A stretch of 64,000 bases of DNA from NCBI GenBank assembly GCA_028455995.1, contig JABELC010000009.1:124001-188000 (forward strand), written 5' to 3'. Each line of letters begins with the position of its first letter. Position 1 is the stretch's first letter. Origin of the DNA: Scleromitrula shiraiana. Its lineage: Eukaryota > Ascomycota > Leotiomycetes > Helotiales > Sclerotiniaceae. The position numbers were made by a program, and so were the translations under genes. Positions 22,178 through 35,838 of this stretch are shown here, piece by piece. The notes beneath the pieces were generated by a model that did no database searches, had not been told where the DNA came from, and worked only from the letters and a program-made list of their open reading frames with translations.

Positions 22178-24867
22178 TTATATCTAGGATATCCGCATCT
22201 GCGTCGTCGGTTGGACTGCTATGTTTATCCATGCCGGCTAGTTCGCCATTATTTCCTATTTTGTCCTCCACACTACTACCTATCTTCTCCCCCGCAACAC
22301 CACCACTCACTCCATTGACACTCGCACTCCTCACCCCACCATTCTCCCCCTTCATCCTCCTCTCCTTCTCCCTCTTCCTCCTCTCCAACTCCTTCTTCTT
22401 CTCTACAACCTTCTCAAAATAATCCCTAACATACTTCCTAACTTTCTTTTCCTGTTTTTCCGAAATCTTCGTCGGATCTTCCACTCTGCCGTTTTTGAAA
22501 TCCGACGCTACGAGTTTCTTGCCTACTTCTTTGGCGAATTTCTTGAGGTCGTCTTTGGGGAGGCGGGTGGAGAATTTTTGCATTACGTATTTTATGTGGG
22601 GGAATAGCTGGTGGGGGGAGGGAAGATTTGTTAGACTTGTGTTTGGTTTGGTAATGGGGAGGGCTGGCTTAGTTTTGAGGGAGTATTCATGTGATGGGGA
22701 GGAAAAGGGAATGACTATGATAACTTACAGTATTTTCATAAAGTTTCATTTGTTTCTCCACAGGCAACGCCCTCCACTTCTCAACCGGTTTCTTTTTTTC
22801 CTTCGGGGTAGCCTCAGCCGAATGAACAGACTGAGTAGGAGTATTCGACGATGCAGGTTGTTCCACCTTAGTAATACTATCAATGATATCCTGAAGAGCC
22901 TTTGCAGTCTGTACACTCTTTGGGGGAATTTTCGGAGCCGTTGGAGGTTGTGGTGCTGGCATCATTGGACGAGCCCATGTCGTTTGTCCATTTTTACTAT
23001 AGTAGTACGTATTACCATTTTGATCCATGGCGGTATACCAACCAGGAGGTAAGGCGACGAAGGGTCGACGAATAGGAGGACGATTTGAGAGGAAATTGGC
23101 GTTTCGTTGGGGGATGATACTTCGAGGTCCAGTCGGTGCGATAATAGTTGGTGAAGGTGTAGGATTAATTTCTTTTACTTGTTCTGAAGCTCGACGATCA
23201 ATGATTTGTGTATTTGGTTGTCGTCTTGGGATTCGATATGCTACTTCCAATTTACTCCATTCTTCCATAAGCCTCTTTGCTTCGAAAGAAACATCTTCAT
23301 GTTCGGACGTCGTAAGCGTTTGAACAACGGCCTCAATTTTCGAATCATTAATTTTATTTCGAGTAAGTCGTGGAAACTTATAGAGAATATCAAAGATTTG
23401 TAGAATCACGTTATTGTCTTCTTTCCAAGTTGTTAAGGTGGTACGAAGAATTTGGTAGCCGTGCATTTGTACCACTCGATTTCGAACCTTGTCATCTTCA
23501 CAACGTTGAATTCGACCGAGTAGTTTGACCGCAATCCATTTCTCTTTGCATTGCATAAGAGTTGCCATAACTTTCCTAACTCCATTCTCATCCAGACCTT
23601 TTGGTTGAACATTGTTGACGTATTCTTCATCATCCTCACCAGTCTTCTTTTTCCTAGGTTTCTTAGCGACAACTGTATCCCAACCATCACCATCATCAAT
23701 ACCGAGAGCTTCGATTGTTGCATGAGATAGTTTGGTGGCACGCTCGGTTTGGGTTTTTCCTCCAATAAATCCTGTGCAGTTGTATTCGCCGCAATAACAT
23801 GGTTGAGGGTCGGCACCGTATCGGTCAACATTGTAATTGAAAACCAATTCCTCACCGGCTTTAATGGGCCGCTGGGCAAAAATGCCCATGCGTAACTTCT
23901 CGCCGACCACCCATTTGTCCACGTAGCAATTCGGATTGCAAGAATGATTGCAAAATCTTCCCAAATTACCTTTTTTGGTAGCATCAACGAATTCACTCTT
24001 CGTGAGAGACATGAAATAGAAATGTTTAATTCCTTCTTGATCATATTGAATGGTTCGTTTTCTGAATGTTGGTTCATTAATGACTTCTCCGATATATTCG
24101 AAGATAAAATCATCTGGATGTAGATCAGTATTTGCTCGTAATCCGTAACCTTTTTTATCTGTTTTAATGACAGAGACATTGGCGTATTGTTTTCTTTGAA
24201 ATCGTTGATTTTGACAATCTGCACCACAATTGCAATCTCTATGACCTCCACCACATTCCATTTTGGTTAATCGATTGATACAATCAGAATCCTCTCCACA
24301 AGCATGATTCTTGCCATCACCTGAAGTAAGTAGTTAGTTAAACATAACGCGCTCGATGAATCCGGTGTAAATGAAAATCTAAGACGTACTCCATTCTTCA
24401 GAACAATCACAATCTAATGCGTCGTGATCTGAAGCTCCCATATGCTTGGCTCCATAGATACAATCCTTTATTACCTGAAATACCGATATTGCTTCATCGC
24501 TAGCATCTGGTAAATCGTTGTATAATGGTGGTGGGCGAGAAACTACTTTTTGTGATGACTTCCTTAATAGCTTGGGGGCTTTTCCAGGTTCAACCGCAAT
24601 GGTAATATCACCACCGATGAGCTCTTCTTGTCCCTCATCTTCGGATTTGGGCGTTTGGCTAGTACTTCGATTTCTAGTAGGGGATTGAGAACGAGAGTCT
24701 ACAGAACCGGGGGTATTGGAATGAGTTCTTTTGAATTCTCTAGGGGTAGAAATATCTCCATTTGTTCCATTGACAATATTTTGCCCATCAATTCCTTCCT
24801 CGAGCTTCATCTCACCAAGCGCAGCATTTACAGCTTCTGGCTTCACATCCCGAGTATCGTCGGCCAT
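21567..24867 (-). CDS. SET2: Histone H3 lysine-36 methyltransferase Set2
   Basis: Three minus-strand exons (24390-24867, 22729-24320, 21567-22607) give about 1036 residues. The introns have GTACGT and GTAAGT donors and CAG acceptors. Domain order is that of Set2. After a disordered N-terminus comes the Cys-rich AWS region (CDCSEEWSDGKNHACGEDSDC...CNCGADCQNQRFQ). The SET domain follows (GYGLRANTDLHPDDFIFEYIGEV, FCNHSCNPNC, EELVFNYN), then post-SET (CYCGEYNCTGFIG), a helical middle region and a WW domain (LPPGWYTAMDQNGNTYYYS). The last exon starts with the Set2-Rpb1-interacting domain (FSTRLPKDDLKKFAKEVGKKL), which binds phosphorylated RNA polymerase II. It methylates H3K36 co-transcriptionally in the nucleus. 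The C-terminal 250 residues are unusual: Gly-Asp, Glu-Gly, Pro and Thr-Glu/Lys repeats encoded by tandem hexamers. Confidence 0.95.
21838..21873. repeat. Hexamer repeat (CACCCT) inside the Set2 coding region
   Basis: Tandem CACCCT units encode the Gly-Glu repeat in the Set2 C-terminus. Neighbouring hexamer tracts at about 22137-22175 (GCCATC/GCCGTC) encode Gly-Asp repeats. Because units are 6 bases long, copy changes keep the frame. Confidence 0.85.
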
Positions 24868-26731
24868 TGTAGAAACTTTGTCGTTGTAAAGTTGTGTGGA
24901 GTTTGCTTCGAATTTGTTTAATTATTGGTGGTTGTTACTAAATGAAAGCCGAACTTAGTTGATTTGTTCGTTGGAGACGGCGCTTTTTGTTCCCTTGGTG
25001 GTAGTCCGCAGATTTGAGAATACCCAATAACTTTTGGATAAACGCAACGACCTATTATTAAGGACAACAGTTCTCGAGATTCTGCCAGTTCCCAACCTAT
25101 TTATTCTGATATCTTACGCACGCAGAAGTGCAGAGATGGTATGCGCCTAGAGAATAGATTGTAGAAAGGCGGAAAGTAACGAACGTAAATGTTGAGAAGG
25201 ATTTATCGCGAATGGCAGATAAACTTTGGTAAAAATTATTGTACAGGTCGAAAAGTACATGGAGCCCTTGTTCTGCCACCACAAGTGAATGGTTGTGGAG
25301 CGAAAGGAGAGCTGGACGATGGGATAGTAAGAGAATGGGAGCGCGATGGTGTTGTAATTGTGCGTTGCTGAAGCTCCTCCACATTCACCTCTTTAACATT
25401 CTTGCTTGGAACCAAATTCTTTTTGTTGTTCGATCCTAATGCTCACATATCACTGCTCATAAATTGCGATGACCTTCATCCCCCGAAAGTCGTTGAAATT
25501 TGCTAATATTTGCTATGAAGAAGAATGAAGATACAATTTAGAAGAGCCCAGAGCTCTAGCGGCATTTACCGAGGCAGCGTAATGGAGAAAAAAAAAAATC
25601 ATTGACACTTATACTTCCATTGACCTTCGCAGACTTTGCTATCCATGATTCATTAATCCTCTGATAAACAGTATTGGAAAATGGAATAACGCTCTCCAGT
25701 ATTATAATAAAATCCCCTAGGTACCCTTTCCGTATAACCTCAAGTGTCCACTTTGTATCCGACGATGCCATACAGGCTCGATGGTATTGACATTATGTCA
25801 TTTCCACCATAAACATAGCCATTATCTAGATGTAAGGAAAGATCCTACATACTTCTGAAAGCATGAATTCCGTTTGCTTATCATCATCTATGAAGTTTCC
25901 TTGAAAACCTTCATTTGTTGCCATCCACAATCCACCATTCACCATCCACAATCTACCATCCACAATCTAAACATCGCGCCCCATAATACAATATATAGTG
26001 TTTGTTCCATCGTAAATTTTGATATAATTGGTATCGCCGGATCTGATAAATGCAATTGTTCGTTTTGAGAAGTTGAGTTTCCAATTTAGGATTTCGAATG
26101 TATAGAATATCATATTTGGTCAAGTTATTTGCGGCTCCCACGCAATTTCTACCCCTCAAAGATCTGCAAGATGTGGCATTCTCTCAAGTCATACATCGGA
26201 TGGAAGGAATATTATCGTAGATTTCATGGTTAAAGAAGGGTACCTATAAGCAATTGTCAGTAAAGATTTTGATGAATAGAAGAAACAACTGGTCATCTAC
26301 CTACCTAATAATTTTTTGACAGCGCATTCCTGCATTCATCTAAAGTCAACCCCACAGAGGTAAATTCAAAGTATATGAGAATGTAACTTCTTCCCTTTTA
26401 CATAGATGGTAAACATATAGAAAGGATTAGTTTGATACCAATGAAAGTTTTGATATCAATCAAATAGTTAATCACCACCTGGCAATTTCTTCTGAATCTT
26501 TTTTTTTTTCGCCTTGATTTGCAGCAGTTTTGTTTTGTTAACGTTGAAAAACATCCAAAGAAGTAAAAGGGAAAGAAAGGATGAGGCACAAGATTGAGCT
26601 GGTCGCATTTCTGGCCTCGGAATGATAATACTCAATTCATTCAACCCCTCCAAATCCAATCATTTTGATATTCTCAAAGAAGTCAAAGACATTAATTGAA
26701 GGGAAAAATTATGAAGAAAAGGCTTTGAGGT

Positions 26732-26757
26732 AAAAAAAAAAAAAAAAAAAAAAAAAA
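26732..26757. repeat. 26-base poly-A tract
   Basis: An uninterrupted run of 26 A residues lies in noncoding DNA. It could be a retroposed poly-A tail, but I see no element upstream of it, so simple slippage is as likely. Confidence 0.95.
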
Positions 26758-27001
26758 GAGGTTGAGTATGACAATAGTAACATAACCAACCCCTTGAAAG
26801 GTCGCAGATTTCACAGCCTTACCAGGTAATTGTAGTGAATGAATCAATGAAAGAATGGTTGGGTTACGCTGAAGTTGATTGATATTTGTTAAGGTATTTC
26901 TTGATTATTGATTATAATTGGTTATTAATGAAATTTCTCTGAACCAATCTCTTGGATGAAAAGTTGATGATTTCCTTGAGAAAAGTTGCAAGGACAGCTT
27001 A

Positions 27002-27040
<39 letters not shown>

Positions 27041-28235
27041 TATTATATATATAATATAATATATATACTTATATATACATATATTTGGTTGTCGGATTGA
27101 TTGAGGTGTATTATTTGTTGAGGTGTATTATTTGACTGATTGAGGTGTATTATCTGACTGATTGTCATGTCCAAGGGATACTTCCGTAAACAACCTGATA
27201 AGGTACTTTCGTAAAGAGTCGTCAAATGGTAGCCCTGGAGTGTACGCGCATGCTTGTAAGATCTAGATGGAGGTCCACCGGTGTACTTTCGTACACGCTA
27301 TATAAATGAAGAAGTTGAGGTATCTATCTCTAGACTCTATCATGCATATCGATATTTTCCTATCGTTTTACGAGTATATCTTCAATTTGATTTGTTGGTT
27401 CAATCAGTTGAAAGGTTCTAGATTGATATCATCACTTCTTGGTCTCAAGTGCTACTTCCGTACTCTACTTTACATTTATTTCTGCACAACTCCTATCAGT
27501 TGAAAGTGTGTGTGTCTAGGTGTGGTGGCTCTACCCCATACAATTTCTGCATATCTTCTAACTACATCTCTACAACTTGCATTACACCTTACACCATACA
27601 CCATACACTATACACTATACACCATACAGATTGGTTGATAAAAATAATGAAGAAAAGTTATCCAATTAATATGTTTCTATTCATTCAAGAGACTTGCATA
27701 TGCACGACATAATTCTTCCCCTTGTCATGCCTGTCTACCCAGGTATCCTACAGTTACAGTATACAGTATACAGTATACAGTATATAGTATACAATATACC
27801 TAAGAAGGGAAGTTTTGTTCCTAAAAACAATAATCTTATCCTTGAAGTAAGAGAAAAGTTTAGGATTGATGTTTATCCCAATCTTTTCTTAGAAACATTC
27901 ATATGAAAATCTACGAACTTCCCTTATCAAACCTTTGAAGATCTAACTTGAGGTAGTCGAGTATGGTGCGAAAGGAATAGGGAAGAAGAGCGAGCAAATT
28001 AGATTCATCTGATTGAAAAATGATTGATGAAGCGATTAGGTCTTATTTACAACATCTATTTACAAACGATCAAGGACATAATATTCTCTTATACATATTT
28101 TATTTGTCTCTCCTATCTAACTTATTACTAATTAGATCGTTCTATTGGTACTCTAATTTTTATATCCATATTAGATAGTACATGCGGTTCCTTCAAATTG
28201 ACCGGCCACCTTCTCTCAAGGCCTATTTCATTCCC

Positions 28236-28313
28236 CTTTTCTTTCCTTTTCCTTTTCCTTTTCCTTTTCCGTTTCCTTTTCCTTTTCCCTTCCTTTTCCC
28301 TTTCTTTTCCCTT
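28236..28313. repeat. Pyrimidine tract (TTCCTTTTCC-type repeat)
   Basis: A near-pure pyrimidine run made of TTTTCC units lies about 520 bases upstream of the AT-hook gene start. Such tracts are common in fungal promoters and 5' leaders. Confidence 0.8.
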
Positions 28314-28831
28314 CATTCAAGGATTTAATCGGCATCGGCTCTATCGGTTCATTCAATATATCATAACACGGGATGTTTCTCACCTTTCATTTTTAAAACT
28401 TCAATCGATCTTGCTACACAAATCTATATACACACACACATCCTTTTTCCTTTCCTCAAACAGCCGAGAACCGATTCTATCTACAATATTTGGATTATCT
28501 CCAACTTCATTCATTCTTTTTATATCTAGTGAATAGATTCTAACAAATTCCCTTCTTTTAATAAAAATAATTCAAGAAATCTCTTCCATTTATTATTAAT
28601 GTTTATTCCACGTATTTCCACCGTGGAATTTCTTCTGATAAATAACTTCTTAAATGATTTATTTTGTCCATTTCTTTCCACTCTTTTATTAAGAACCAAC
28701 CCTTTTATTATTTCTTCTACCAATATCAAACTCTCTGGTATTGATTCGAAATACCTACCATACAAACTTTTTTAAATCCAGTGTATTATCTCCCTTTTCT
28801 GAATATACAAGTTAGGAAATTATCAACCATC

Positions 28832-30314
28832 ATGGAGACTCCTTTCACCGAACAAGAACAGGTACGTTTTGCAGTGGCGCAAGAAATCCTCAAACCTATC
28901 AAACCTATCATCTAAAAGAGTCAAAACATTACCAACCGAATCCAAAAGCGCAAATTCCCCTAGTTACTGGATGTATAATATATATATATATCTGAAATAT
29001 ATATCTGAAGGTCAAGCGCCACTATCTAATAACATAAAAACTAATGATTAAATTTCTTAATAGCGGTTCATTCTTGCTGAAGCTATCAAAATTAGTCCAA
29101 TTCCATTGGAAAAATTGGTACTCCTTTTAACAGAAAATGGTATCAATCAGCCAGATTGGTTCCAGATGCAAATTCCCCATGGTAAGCGCAATTTATTAGC
29201 TCTACCCCAGCTTTTGCCCAATTTGATCTTTCCCAAACTCTCCACTCATGAGGTTACCCTAAATTCATAGAGAATGAATATCGGGACCGGTATTGGATAA
29301 TCATTCAATAACAAACCAAACAACAATGAAAAAAGAACTGATGAAATATTTCTAGGACGAAATCTATCAGCGTGTATGCATACATTTGAAACTATCAGAC
29401 ACAGAGTATTCAATATACAACATGCACTACCCATTGCACAATTCCCAACTTCATCCCAAAATAAACGCAAGTCAGCCTCTGATTTAGAAATCGGAGGTAA
29501 TGATCCAGTTCGGAAACGACGTCCTTCTGGTATCGATACCGTTACATCTGCTCAGCGTAGCATTCAACCCAAGCCATCTTCAAATGGTTCTCCAATTTCC
29601 TTCACTACACCATTTTCGGGTCCTACACCTGGTATTACACCAAAAAAGCGAGGTAGACCTTCGAAGAATGAACTTAAACTGAGACAGGCTGAAGAAATTG
29701 CTAGGGGGGAGATTTTAGGTTCACTTGATACACCTAGGAGTTCTCTTCCTCTTGATTCTCCAAGTGGTGTTAATGTTAACTTGGGAAATACTTCTACTTT
29801 TGCTTCTATTACTACTGGTGGGTCAGGACCTGAGGGTAGTCCATTGATTCCTTCTGGTGATCAAGTAGATTCAAGTAAGAAGAAGGGTGGCCGACCGAAA
29901 TCAAAACCATCAAAAGTACGTTGACACCACATTTCACCGTTATACATGACCTATATGTTAACATCTACACAGGTTCCCGCAACCGCTGAAATTACCCACT
30001 CAACAATGGCTATACCATTCCTCCAACAAACCCAAAGCCAACCCCAGCACTCCCCCCGATTCTCACCCCAACACACATTCGCCATACCCCAATACACCCG
30101 ACCAACCTATCAAACCGAGTCTCCCATGCAATCAGAACATCGAATCCAACAACAGATGCAGTTCAATGTTCAACCTGACACAGCAGGCCATCAGGTGCAT
30201 GCTGGTGACGAGGCAAACGTTAAAAAGGGACAGGAGATGCAATTTGAGGGCACAGCAGTTCAAGAACCGGATAAATTGGGTGAACATAAGGAGAATGAGA
30301 GATCGGATATTTAA
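28832..30314 (+). CDS. AT-hook DNA-binding protein
   Basis: Four exons (28832-28861, 29064-29181, 29356-29915, 29973-30314) give about 349 residues. Donors are GTACGT, GTAAGC and GTACGT, acceptors TAG or CAG, and every junction keeps frame. The N-terminus (METPFTEQEQ, then RFILAEAIKISPIPLEKLVLLL...QPDWFQM) forms a short helical, Myb-like module. It is followed by a disordered region with two AT-hook cores, KKRGRPSKNE at about residue 160 and KKKGGRPKSKPS at about residue 230. AT-hooks bind the minor groove of AT-rich DNA, so a nuclear chromatin or transcription role is likely. The C-terminal 110 residues are Gln/Pro-rich. The first exon is only ten codons, so a further upstream exon is possible. 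Confidence 0.85.
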
Positions 30315-32891
30315 CGTGAGATCGATCACGTTGTTATCAGATTTTGGGATCGTCCTAAATTTCTATCACCTTCGTTCATCTACCTTTTACGGATCGCTTC
30401 ATAGATTTTTCTCGATGTTTTTCATTACTTTTCCGGCATGCTTTCATCATATCTGATTACATCACATCACACCACATCACATCACATCACATCTACCGAG
30501 CCTTGATTTTCTTTCTCAAAAGTACATCATGCGATTTCATGCGTTACGCTATACACGAACTGCACGACGATACGAACCGAAACGAACCGGAATGGATTTA
30601 CTCCAGCAATCAACTTTTATGATTACGTCCTTACAAACGCTTTCCAATCGATGGGTTTTTCCTCCAGCATATCATATCATGTCACATCATATCACATCGA
30701 TGATTTTCTTTACTTCACGGCAATAATAACAAGGACGACGAAATGCAAAATAATACATACCTACGTTCATACAACCAATACAACAACGATACACCTCATT
30801 TCATTATATCAAATTGTACACATATTCTTTTTCTTTCCCATTATTTTGTTTATTTCGTTTTTTTTTTCTTTTCCCATGTTCCTCTGCTACGAGACGATAC
30901 GATACGATACGATAAGATACGAGACAATCGAAGCTTCATGATCAGACGAGACGATGCGATATGATATGATGATATTTAGGATGGATGGCAGCGCTTGACT
31001 TTCCATTTCTTTTTTCGTGACGTTTCTTTTCTTTGTATTGTTTTTGGAGGGGGGCTTTGGTACGATACACTGGTTGATAAAGGGGGATTGGTTACATGGT
31101 ATACGTGGAGGGGTTTATTCCGGACGAGGGAGGGAACAGCTGGTGGATTAATTAGCATTAGCCTTACTGTACTATTCTTTGGGGGGGGGGGGAGGAATGC
31201 GATATTATGATGGCATAGTATGGCATAGGATATGATATGATAGGATATCTCGGGGATCCGAATACCATCGAAATGGAATGGGAATGGGAATGGGACGGGG
31301 ACAATTGAATGAAGATCAGATGGAAATCCTTAACGGACGAAATGAATGCAATATGATACTGATGATCATGATGGATATTAAATCTTTCAAGTTTGTGTAT
31401 GATAGATTGGAATATAGTAGTATGTTGAAATATTGAATGATGAATGATGAATGTATCATACCATTATGATAACCCTATGAAATATTATACCGCATCATAA
31501 TCACCATGGTAGAACTTGAAACAAACCTTGACTAGAACTACTAGTATATCTACATCTATATTAGATTTATTTTATTTTATTTTCTCCCTTTTCAATGTGA
31601 ATGCGTATGTAGATAATCTATACACTGGCAGCACAGTGCACAAGACACTCTTTCCCAACTAACCAACCAAACACTGACTCATAGGTCTTTAGGTCCTTAA
31701 GCCTCGTGTGCCTCGTCCCGTTAAAATATTACATCAACTCTAGGCTAGCTAGTAGTAAAATAGTAAAACATAGCCAAATATATTGGCGAGAGAGATACTA
31801 GTAGGTGGATTAGTTAATAGCTACAATTTAGATAGCGATGCCACTACGATATCGATAGGGAGATATGACATGGACTCGGAGGGACCTTGTTGATATTCCG
31901 AGGTCCTGGTTTGAATTGATATACCATCCGTTACCATTACAGCTGGTGCTGGTGTGGAGTTCTATTTATGTAGATGTATATATATATGTATTATATCTAA
32001 CACGATATAAAAAAATATATATATTTATTATATCCGTATTCAAATCCCATCGTATAACATTATAAAATATCTATTACAAACTACTATCTAATTCCCCACA
32101 TCATAACCATCTCTTCTTCCATCAATACTTATCCAATCCACATACATACATACGTATATGCATACATACATGGGCAAATTGAGGGGAAAGAAGATGGAGA
32201 TGATTGATTGGGTAATAGGTTGTACTTTCTTATCTTAGACTAGTAATTAATCTGAGCTGGACCCTTTAGAAATTCTTGATTGTTTTTGAACCCTTTAAAA
32301 GTACGTATTACTAGTATGTACTTCAGGGCTGGTAAAGAGGAATCAATATAAAAAGAGAATAGATAAAATATAAAAAATATATATAAAATGTCTATATAAA
32401 ATGTACTTTTCTAATCATTAATTAGATATCTAATCTATATCTATTCAATATCGATATCAACACTACTTAGATATTGGAATCAACATATAAAAACCCATAA
32501 TCATCTATTAGTCAATTTTGCAACAAAGAATCATTAAACCAATTCAAGATACCACCACCCTCCATTCCTTGCAGATCTCCAATTTAGTTGCATTATATAC
32601 CCCTGAATGTACCAGATAATCAATCCATCACCTGCGCAGATAAGAAATAAATATAATAGACAGACTAATAACCACCCCACTTGATTACACATACCCGTGG
32701 GACAGAAGAGTACAAAATCATTCCTGCCACCACCGTACAGATTCCTTATTTCCTGACTTTCTTTTTCTTTACAATCTCGATTTTCTCGTCTTCTTCTTTT
32801 CCTTCTTCTTTTTCCTCAAAATCTCCTCTCTTCTCTCCTCTCCTCTCCTCTCCTCTCTACTCCTCTCCTCTCTACTCCATTCCTTTCAGAT
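30315..32891. other. Long intergenic region with simple repeats
   Basis: 2.6 kb between the AT-hook gene and GABA transaminase, with no supported gene. It contains ATCACATCACATC runs near 30462-30492 and 30666-30700, (GATAC)n near 30892-30917, a 12-base G run near 31181-31192, and a CT-rich tract (CTCTCCTCTC) at about 32823-32880, just before the GABA transaminase start. This last tract is a plausible core promoter element. Confidence 0.45.
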
Positions 32892-34445
32892 ATGGCTTCT
32901 TCTCTTCGAGCTGCGGCGCGTTTGCGTCCAGTTATCTCTTCTTCTAGAGTCCTCCCCAGAACTATTCGATCATATGCTGCAACCAGTGACAAGCCATTCT
33001 TTCCAGATGAGCCAGCAGGACCAACTGTTAAGACGGCTATTCCAGGCCCGGAGAGCAAGAAGGCAATTGAGGAATTGCATAAGGTGTTCGATACTAGAAG
33101 TTTGAATATGTTGGCAGATTATCAAAAGAGTTATGGTAATTATATTGCCGATTTGGATGGCAATGTTTTATTGGATGTGTATGTTTTATCTTCATATTTT
33201 AATTGGATTTCATATGGAAGATACTAATTTATTGATAGGTATGCACAAATTGCATCAATTCCAGTAGGATATAATAATCCAGTTCTTCTCGAAGCAGCCA
33301 CTTCTCAACAAATGGCATCTGCCCTCGTCAATCGACCCGCACTCGGAAACTTCCCATCTGCAGATTGGGCATCGATTATCAAAACCGGCATCTTAAAGGT
33401 GGCACCAAAGGGACTCGATCAAGTCTTTACCGCCATGGCAGGATCCGATGCCAACGAAACCGCATACAAGGCTGCATTTATGTGGAGAAGACAACAAGAA
33501 CGTGGAGGTGCACATGTGGAATTCACCGAGGAGGAAATCGCATCTTCCATGATCAATCAGGCACCAGGTGCTCCACAGTTATCTATCATGTCATTCAAGA
33601 CTGCTTTCCACGGTCGATTATTCGGTTCTCTTTCTACCACCCGTAGTAAGCCAATTCACAAACTCGATATTCCTGCTTTCGATTGGCCACAAGCTACTTT
33701 CCCTCTTCTCAAGTACCCATTAGAAGATCACGTCGAGGAGAACAGACGCGCAGAGGAAGCCTCCCTCGCAGACGTCGAACGTCTCATCACAACCCACCAC
33801 CTCCCCCCCTGCGCCGTCATCGTCGAACCCATCCAATCCGAAGGAGGAGATAACCACGCCTCCCCCGCCTTCTTCCAAGGTCTCCGCAAAATCACAAAGA
33901 AACACAACGTCCTCCTCATCGTCGACGAAGTGCAAACCGGTGTAGGAGCAACCGGGAAATTCTGGGCCCACGAACATTGGAACCTTGATACGCCTCCCGA
34001 TATGGTTACCTTCTCCAAGAAGGCCCAAACTGCAGGATACTATTTCGGAAACCCCGAACTCCGCCCCAACAAACCATACCGTCAATTTAACACGTGGATG
34101 GGAGACCCAGCCCACGCCATCATTTTCAGATCCATCATTCAAGAAATCGAACGCTTGGATCTCGTTAACCATACCGCCAAAGTAGGAGAATATCTCTACG
34201 GGGGTATCGAATCCCTAGCTAAGAAATATCCCGGTGAAATCAACAATTTGAGAGGAAAGGGACAGGGTACTTTCTTGGCGTTTGATAGTCCGAGAAGAGA
34301 TGAGGTGTTGAAGAAGGCTAAGAGTGTGGGTATTAATATTGGTGGTAGTGGGGAGAGAGCGGTTAGATTGAGACCGATGTTGATTTTCCAGAAACACCAT
34401 GCGGATCTTTTGTTGGAAGGTTTGGAGAAGATTTTTAAATCGTAG
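32892..34445 (+). CDS. 4-aminobutyrate (GABA) aminotransferase, mitochondrial
   Basis: Two exons (32892-33178 and 33239-34445) join as GT|G to give about 497 residues. The N-terminus (MASSLRAAARLRPVISSSRVLPRTIRSYAA) is Arg/Ser-rich without acidic residues, as in a mitochondrial presequence. The class-III PLP aminotransferase fold follows. Marks are NYIADLDGNVLLDVYAQIASIPVGYNNP, the phosphate-binding AGSDANETAYKAAF, FKTAFHGRLFGSLSTT, VIVEPIQSEGGDNHAS, the cofactor Asp in IVDEVQTGVGATGKFW and the Schiff-base Lys in MVTFSKKAQTAGYY. The CVxxEGGD/QSEGGDNH segment is typical of fungal GABA transaminases (yeast Uga1, Aspergillus GatA). It transfers the GABA amino group to 2-oxoglutarate, giving succinate semialdehyde in the GABA shunt. 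The length is normal for the family. Confidence 0.95.
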
Positions 34446-35838
34446 GGGACTTATGAGGGATGGATGGGATCTGGAGGCGGGGTTTGTTGCGTGCGTGATA
34501 TAATGGATGAATGGAATGATTTTTTTTATTTTAAATACGTTGTATTGAATGGATTGGATTGGATTTAATCCGGAGGTTAGGATAGGATAGGATGGATGGA
34601 TGGATGGATGGATGGAGGGATGGATATCATATACAGTTACCGGTATGAGTATGGCATTGAGATATATTTTCTTCTTCACTTTACTTTACTTTACTATACT
34701 ACGTACGTACGTATTTACTTGCCTGCTTAATTGCATCGCATTACATGCATTAAATAACGAATGAACAACATTGGCATTGGGATGAACATCCACTGGCACC
34801 CGCAAAATCTAAATTCAAAATTTTCATAATTTTAATTATTCACTTCACTTTAATATCAATATCATATCATATTTCCATTACCATATCAGTGCGTAGTTCG
34901 TTTCTATCTTTCTTCACTTTTCTTATTTTTTTGGGGGGATTTTTTTGGGGAATTTCTTTTGCTGGTGTGCTTGTTTGTTTGGTGATGGTATGCTTGTTTG
35001 GTGGTATGGAATGGTATGGTATGGTATGGTATGATGGTATGGTATGGTATGATGGTATGGTATGGTATGGAATACTGGCTCAAAGACCACTTTATTTATA
35101 CTAGTTTTTATAGCATCTACATTTCTTCTAGTCTTCTAGTCTACTAGGTAAAGTGAAGTAAGGTAAGGTAAGGTAAGTTTGAATTGAGAAAAGCTTAGGT
35201 TTACTTCAATTGGATGTTATGGATGTCATGTTATGGGTGTTTTAAGGTTAGGTGGGTGGGTGGGTGGATGTGAAGAGGATGTAAAGAGTGATGATCTCAT
35301 GATTTACTAGTAGTTCTAACTTGGATTATGAGAACTAGAACTAGTACTAGAACTAGAAGAATATACTAGTCTGAGGATATAGTATGTGGGGTTTTCTTTG
35401 CCTTTGGGTATCATGTTTGTTATCGTTCTCTTATTGTTGTTGTGATTATTATTAAATGAGTAATGGTTTTGGTTCCTTTCGTATTTGTATATTTATTTGT
35501 ATATATATATTATACAATCACCTCGCCATTCCATTCGTATGAATAGGACATACTAGTGAAAAATACGGTTCAAGTAACTTAGCAATTTACCCTGAGTCCT
35601 AATATCTTTCAATTGTTTATTTCTACCTTGCTGCTCGAGACTCGGATACGAAAGTCTACTGTAGTGTTTTCAAACGGAGATGATTGTTATTGGGTTTGGA
35701 TTTGGTTTTGGTTTGGGTTTGATTCATAGTTGTCTGTCTATTTATTCATAACAAGGACTTGACTTTGGGTGTATACTTTATACTTTATACTTTATAATTT
35801 ATAATTTATATTTTTTACTTCATCTATCAGATCTCTCG
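34446..35838. other. Intergenic region with GGTAT and GGAT repeats
   Basis: 1.4 kb with no supported gene. It holds (GGAT)n at about 34590-34622, ACTTT runs near 34677-34695, the GGTAT array at 35004-35071, (GTAAG)n near 35155-35177 and (TACTTTATAC) runs near 35775-35795. The last run lies about 50 bases upstream of the next start codon. Confidence 0.5.
35004..35071. repeat. GGTAT pentamer array
   Basis: GGTATGGTAT units, interrupted twice by a GATGGTAT variant, cover about 68 bases. The same pentamer reappears as a short array at about 40828-40850, just upstream of the NRPS-like gene start. Confidence 0.9.

Larger units (their letters stand above)
24868..28831. other. Long divergent intergenic region between Set2 and the AT-hook gene
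   Basis: Nearly 4 kb without a supported gene. Simple sequence includes a 26-base poly-A run at 26732-26757, (TA)n at about 27016-27036, related CACTATACACCATACAC and ACAGTATACAGTATAC runs near 27590-27800, and a TTCCTTTTCC pyrimidine tract at about 28236-28313. The 3' portion probably holds a long leader for the AT-hook gene. Short open frames here lack recognisable domains. Confidence 0.5.

Noticed and set aside
22039..22422. 127-codon plus-strand Ser-rich open frame
   Set aside because: Antisense shadow of the repetitive Set2 C-terminal exon.
26732..26757. Poly-A run as evidence of a LINE or processed pseudogene
   Set aside because: No coding or target-duplication evidence lies upstream; simple slippage explains it.
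33720..34172. 150-codon minus-strand open frame inside the GABA transaminase gene
   Set aside because: Antisense shadow of a well-supported coding exon.
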